Source: Candidatus Eiseniibacteriota bacterium
GTDB lineage: Bacteria > Joyebacterota > Joyebacteria > Joyebacterales > Joyebacteraceae
Assembly (NCBI GenBank): GCA_030639555.1
Contig: DAOWCM010000068.1
Span: 1-9,537 of the forward strand
Direction: 5' to 3'
Length of the DNA stretch: 9,537 nt
The position numbers and the translations under genes are program-made. Shown in pieces: positions 7,387-9,537 of the stretch. Under the pieces are notes generated by a model. The model was not told the origin of the DNA. It ran no database searches and worked only from the letters and a program-made list of their open reading frames with translations. Position 1 is the stretch's first letter. Every line of letters begins with the position of its first letter.

Positions 7387-8937
7387 TCAGGATCCAATCC
7401 AGGGGCTGCGCCTCGAGCTTGCTCCGTGTTCCAAGCTCGCAAGCTCCTCGAACTGCCCCTCCCTGATCATGCGATCGAGCGAGACCACGATGGCCGCCAG
7501 GGCGTAGAAACCGAACCCGAGGATCCGGTGGTGGAAGACCTGCACGGCCATGGTCTGCGCGACCAGGCCCACGAGCGCACCGCACGAGCCGAGCGCGACG
7601 AAACCGTACCCCGGCACGCGTCCCATTGCCCTCAGGTTCCGGACGGACATCGCCAGCAGGCGGATCACCAGGATCGTGAAGAAGAACGCGGCGGGGATCC
7701 CTGCCTCCGCGGCGTAGGCGAGATAGACGTTGTGCGAGTGCGACGGCACCCAGCCCATCGGTGTCGCCGGGGCGTGTACCGCGAACGCGCCCAGACCCAC
7801 TCCCAACAGAGGATGAGCTTTGATGACCTGGATCGCCGAGGCGTAGATGTACGGGCGCGCTGAGAATGTCGAGGTCTCGAGCTGCTGGATACGGTTGACC
7901 ACCACCTCGACCAGGTTCATGTCGGTGGTGAACAGGACCATCGTCTGTGCGGCGATGACGAAGAGAGCGCCGAACAGGAAGATCCGCTTCAGCGACTTCC
8001 TGTCGGCCAGGCCCACGAGGCCGACGCCCAGCATGGAGCCGACCCAGGCGCTTCGCGAGTAAGTGAAGAGAATCCCGAGGAAGCCGTTGATGACGGCGAC
8101 CTCCGCCACGAGCCGACGGATACCGTGCTTAAGGTGACTGACGCCGAAGAACCAGATGGGCATCGTCATCAGAAGCAGCGCGGCGAACATGTTCGGATGC
8201 CCCAGCCCCAGCCAGCCGCCCTCCATTCTGCCCCCGGCGCCCTCTTCCAGGTTCTGCCCCATCGTGCCCGCGGTAATTGCGACGGCGCCTCCCGTGAGAC
8301 GCGTGGTCATTCCGAAGAGGGAGGCCATCAGCCCCGCGGCGGCGAAGTATATCGCGAACTGCCTGAGGTCCTTGGGCTTCCGGAGCAGCGTGACCAGCAT
8401 GTAGAACCAGATGAGGTAGAGTACCTGCTCCTTCAGGAAGAGCGCGGTCCTCATGGTAACGCGGGGAGCCGCGTTCAGGTTGAACGACCACAGGCACGAC
8501 AGCACCACCAGGAAACTGAACGCGAAGATGTTCCCGTCGAGCCGCGTTCGTCGGGCCATCGGGCCGAGCGAGGCGAACTGCGCGTCGGCCACGTACCTGA
8601 GCACGTACGCGAACATGACGCCTATCAGAGCGAAGTTGAACCCGCTGATGTGGAACACCCTGGGGTCACCCACCGTGATGCCGGGTCGCGCAAAGGGCAG
8701 GATGATGGCCAGGGCGAGAAGCCCCCACTCGATCCGCAAGGATGTGACCGCGAGGACCGCCGTGGCCATGGTGAACACCAGGAGATGCAGAGGAGAGGGG
8801 ATTCGCACCCTGGTGAGGAGGAGCAGCCCCATGAAGCCATAGAGGGCCAGCGCCAGGACCCAGACGGGCCACTGCCTCCGCATCTGGTCCTCACGCCTGT
8901 CCCAGGTCTCCCTGAAGCCTCGTCTCAGACCGCCCAC
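7387..8937 (-). CDS. O-antigen polymerase/ligase family membrane protein (Wzy_C), 516 aa
   Basis: This integral membrane protein probably joins undecaprenyl-linked repeat units on the outer face of the inner membrane (Wzy role) or ligates a finished glycan to an acceptor (WaaL role). I count about 12 hydrophobic segments, for example near residues 24-42, 51-67, 71-84, 98-115, 137-152, 171-185, 194-211, 250-267, 278-293, 319-337, 412-430, 444-466 and 472-487. Family signatures are GHPNMFAALLLMTMP (246-260), YSRSAWVG (293-300), HPLLGVGLGAF (375-385) and SHSHNVYLAYAAEAGIPA (399-416). Arg295 and His402 are candidates for the essential Arg and His of the WaaL/Wzy group. A glycine-rich loop spans 214-245. 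The GTG start has AGGAGGG just upstream, the best ribosome site here. A second start, ATG 8883 with GAGG five bases upstream, would remove a charged 18-residue N-terminus. Neighbouring kinase and transferases favour polymerase over ligase. Confidence 0.9.
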   Translation of the reverse strand: MGGLRRGFRETWDRREDQMRRQWPVWVLALALYGFMGLLLLTRVRIPSPLHLLVFTMATAVLAVTSLRIEWGLLALAIILPFARPGITVGDPRVFHISGFNFALIGVMFAYVLRYVADAQFASLGPMARRTRLDGNIFAFSFLVVLSCLWSFNLNAAPRVTMRTALFLKEQVLYLIWFYMLVTLLRKPKDLRQFAIYFAAAGLMASLFGMTTRLTGGAVAITAGTMGQNLEEGAGGRMEGGWLGLGHPNMFAALLLMTMPIWFFGVSHLKHGIRRLVAEVAVINGFLGILFTYSRSAWVGSMLGVGLVGLADRKSLKRIFLFGALFVIAAQTMVLFTTDMNLVEVVVNRIQQLETSTFSARPYIYASAIQVIKAHPLLGVGLGAFAVHAPATPMGWVPSHSHNVYLAYAAEAGIPAAFFFTILVIRLLAMSVRNLRAMGRVPGYGFVALGSCGALVGLVAQTMAVQVFHHRILGFGFYALAAIVVSLDRMIREGQFEELASLEHGASSRRSPWIGS

Positions 8938-9036
8938 CGCGACCCTCCTGCCCAGACATCATCCGTGCCGCGCACACACACGCGCGCCCCGCGCACGACG
9001 TCAGGAGCGCCGGCCTCGCGGCGACGTCCGGCCCCT
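8938..9036 (-). other. 99-base gap between kinase and polymerase genes, with a possible hairpin at 9028-8997
   Basis: This is the only sizeable non-coding stretch. On the minus strand GACGT-CGCCG, a CGAGGC loop and CGGCG, then a six-base bulge CTCCTG, and ACGTC can fold into a two-part hairpin (9028-8997). No run of T follows, so it is not a normal intrinsic terminator. A 19-base strictly alternating pyrimidine-purine tract lies at 8969-8987. I see no -35/-10 promoter pair. An RNA element, a processing site or plain GC-rich chance are all open. Confidence 0.3.
8943..8949 (-). promoter_or_regulatory. Ribosome binding site for the Wzy-like gene
   Basis: Minus-strand AGGAGGG is followed by TCGCG and the GTG at 8937. 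It is a near-perfect anti-16S match with normal spacing. The gene therefore has its own strong initiation site and does not depend on coupling to the kinase gene 99 bases upstream. Confidence 0.65.
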
Positions 9037-9537
9037 CTACAACCGGTCGTAGATGAACCTGGGGATGTAGAACCTTCTCCCGTTCAGAATCGAGCCGAGA
9101 ACTCTGGCGCCGGCATCGTCCAAGAGAGCGAGAACTCGCTGTGCCTGAGCCTGCTTCGTCGCGCCCGACCGGACGACCAGCACGACTCCGTCGACCTTCC
9201 GCGAGAGCTGAACGCCTTCGGCAAACGGGACAAGCGGTGCGGAGTCGATCACTATGAGATCGAACCTGTCGCGGAACTCGCTCAACATCCCGTCGATGCG
9301 TGGGTCGGTCAGTATCCGCGGCGGTGCCACGGCCGGCCGGCCGGCTGGGAGAAGTGTGAGGTTGGGAACGCGGGAATCTCGCAGACAGTCCGCCAGCGCC
9401 GCGTCCGCCAGCACGTGGTCGGATATGCCCGGCGTCCTCTGGATCCCAAAAGCGTCGTGAAGCGCGGGCTTCCTCAAATTCGCGTCGATAAGGAGCGTCT
9501 TGACCTCGCCGTTCAGAGCAAGGGTCGACGCGAACTC
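9037..9537 (-). CDS. BY-type tyrosine autokinase (CpsD/CapB/Wzc C-terminal domain), 5' end outside window
   Basis: The last 166 residues of a bacterial tyrosine kinase that regulates chain length and export of exopolysaccharide are visible; the frame runs open to 9537. Counting from that edge, the Walker A' region is LLIDANLRKP (15-24), with Asn20 where the second Asp of the usual DxD stands. SDHVL (39-43) resembles the conserved loop after it. VPNLTLLPAGRP (57-68) is the usual strand before the effector segment, and Walker B is FDLIVIDSAP (92-101). GVVLVVRSGATK (112-123) and VLGSILNGRR (145-154) are typical of the family. The P-loop (Walker A) and any chain-length (Wzz) domain lie upstream, unseen. 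The protein ends YIPRFIYDRL with only two tyrosines in the tail (157 and 163), not a tyrosine cluster. It could instead be a kinase-like ATPase without autophosphorylation. As first visible gene of the operon it fits a Wzx/Wzy system. Confidence 0.88.
   Translation of the reverse strand, partial: EFASTLALNGEVKTLLIDANLRKPALHDAFGIQRTPGISDHVLADAALADCLRDSRVPNLTLLPAGRPAVAPPRILTDPRIDGMLSEFRDRFDLIVIDSAPLVPFAEGVQLSRKVDGVVLVVRSGATKQAQAQRVLALLDDAGARVLGSILNGRRFYIPRFIYDRL

Noticed and set aside
8997..9028. Intrinsic terminator after the kinase gene
   Set aside because: A hairpin can be drawn, but it has a six-base bulge and no T-run after it, and the polymerase gene follows in the same direction with its own ribosome site.
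1..9537. Exosortase/PEP-CTERM-associated polysaccharide locus
   Set aside because: Similar transferases, Wzy-like proteins and heparinase-like proteins occur in such loci, but no exosortase, PEP-CTERM protein or other specific marker is in this window.
1..9537. Mobile elements, CRISPR arrays, tRNA or rRNA genes
   Set aside because: I looked for terminal inverted repeats, transposase motifs, spaced direct repeats and structured RNA genes and saw none. Almost the whole window is coding on one strand.

Overview
The window is a bacterial exopolysaccharide or capsule biosynthesis locus in a GC-rich genome. All convincing genes lie on the minus strand and are packed as one transcription unit, read from position 9537 down to 1. 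Starts are often GTG, Shine-Dalgarno sites are purine-rich (AGGAGG, GGAG), and arginine is often encoded by AGG. I cannot assign a phylum. A BY-type tyrosine kinase with an O-antigen polymerase/ligase-like protein suggests a Gram-negative or other diderm with Wzx/Wzy-type polysaccharide export, but this is inference.

Layout in transcription order: (1) 9537-9037, C-terminal part of a CpsD/Wzc-like tyrosine autokinase, cut by the window edge. (2) 9036-8938, a 99-base gap, the only sizeable non-coding stretch; it holds a possible hairpin, an alternating purine-pyrimidine tract and a strong ribosome binding site. (3) 8937-7387, a multi-spanning O-antigen polymerase/ligase (Wzy_C) protein. (4) 7379-6219 and (5) 6204-4975, two GT-B glycosyltransferases of family 4. 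(6) 4961-2628, a heparinase II/III-type polysaccharide lyase homologue without a visible signal peptide. (7) 2631-1306, a nucleotide-sugar dehydrogenase that looks like GDP-mannose 6-dehydrogenase (AlgD) rather than UDP-glucose dehydrogenase. (8) 1260-43, a third family 4 glycosyltransferase. (9) 43-1, the first 14 codons of a further gene, starting in a TGATG overlap with the previous stop.

Working model: the dehydrogenase makes an activated uronic acid, probably GDP-mannuronate. The three glycosyltransferases build a lipid-linked repeat unit on the cytoplasmic face. The Wzy-like protein polymerises (or ligates) repeat units on the outer face, and the tyrosine kinase controls chain length and export. 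The heparinase-like protein would cleave or edit a uronate-containing chain. The initiating sugar-phosphate transferase, flippase, outer-membrane exporter and kinase N-terminus are not in the window. The gene families are all known. The point worth following is the pairing of an AlgD-like dehydrogenase and a lyase-like protein inside what looks like a Wzy-type cluster.
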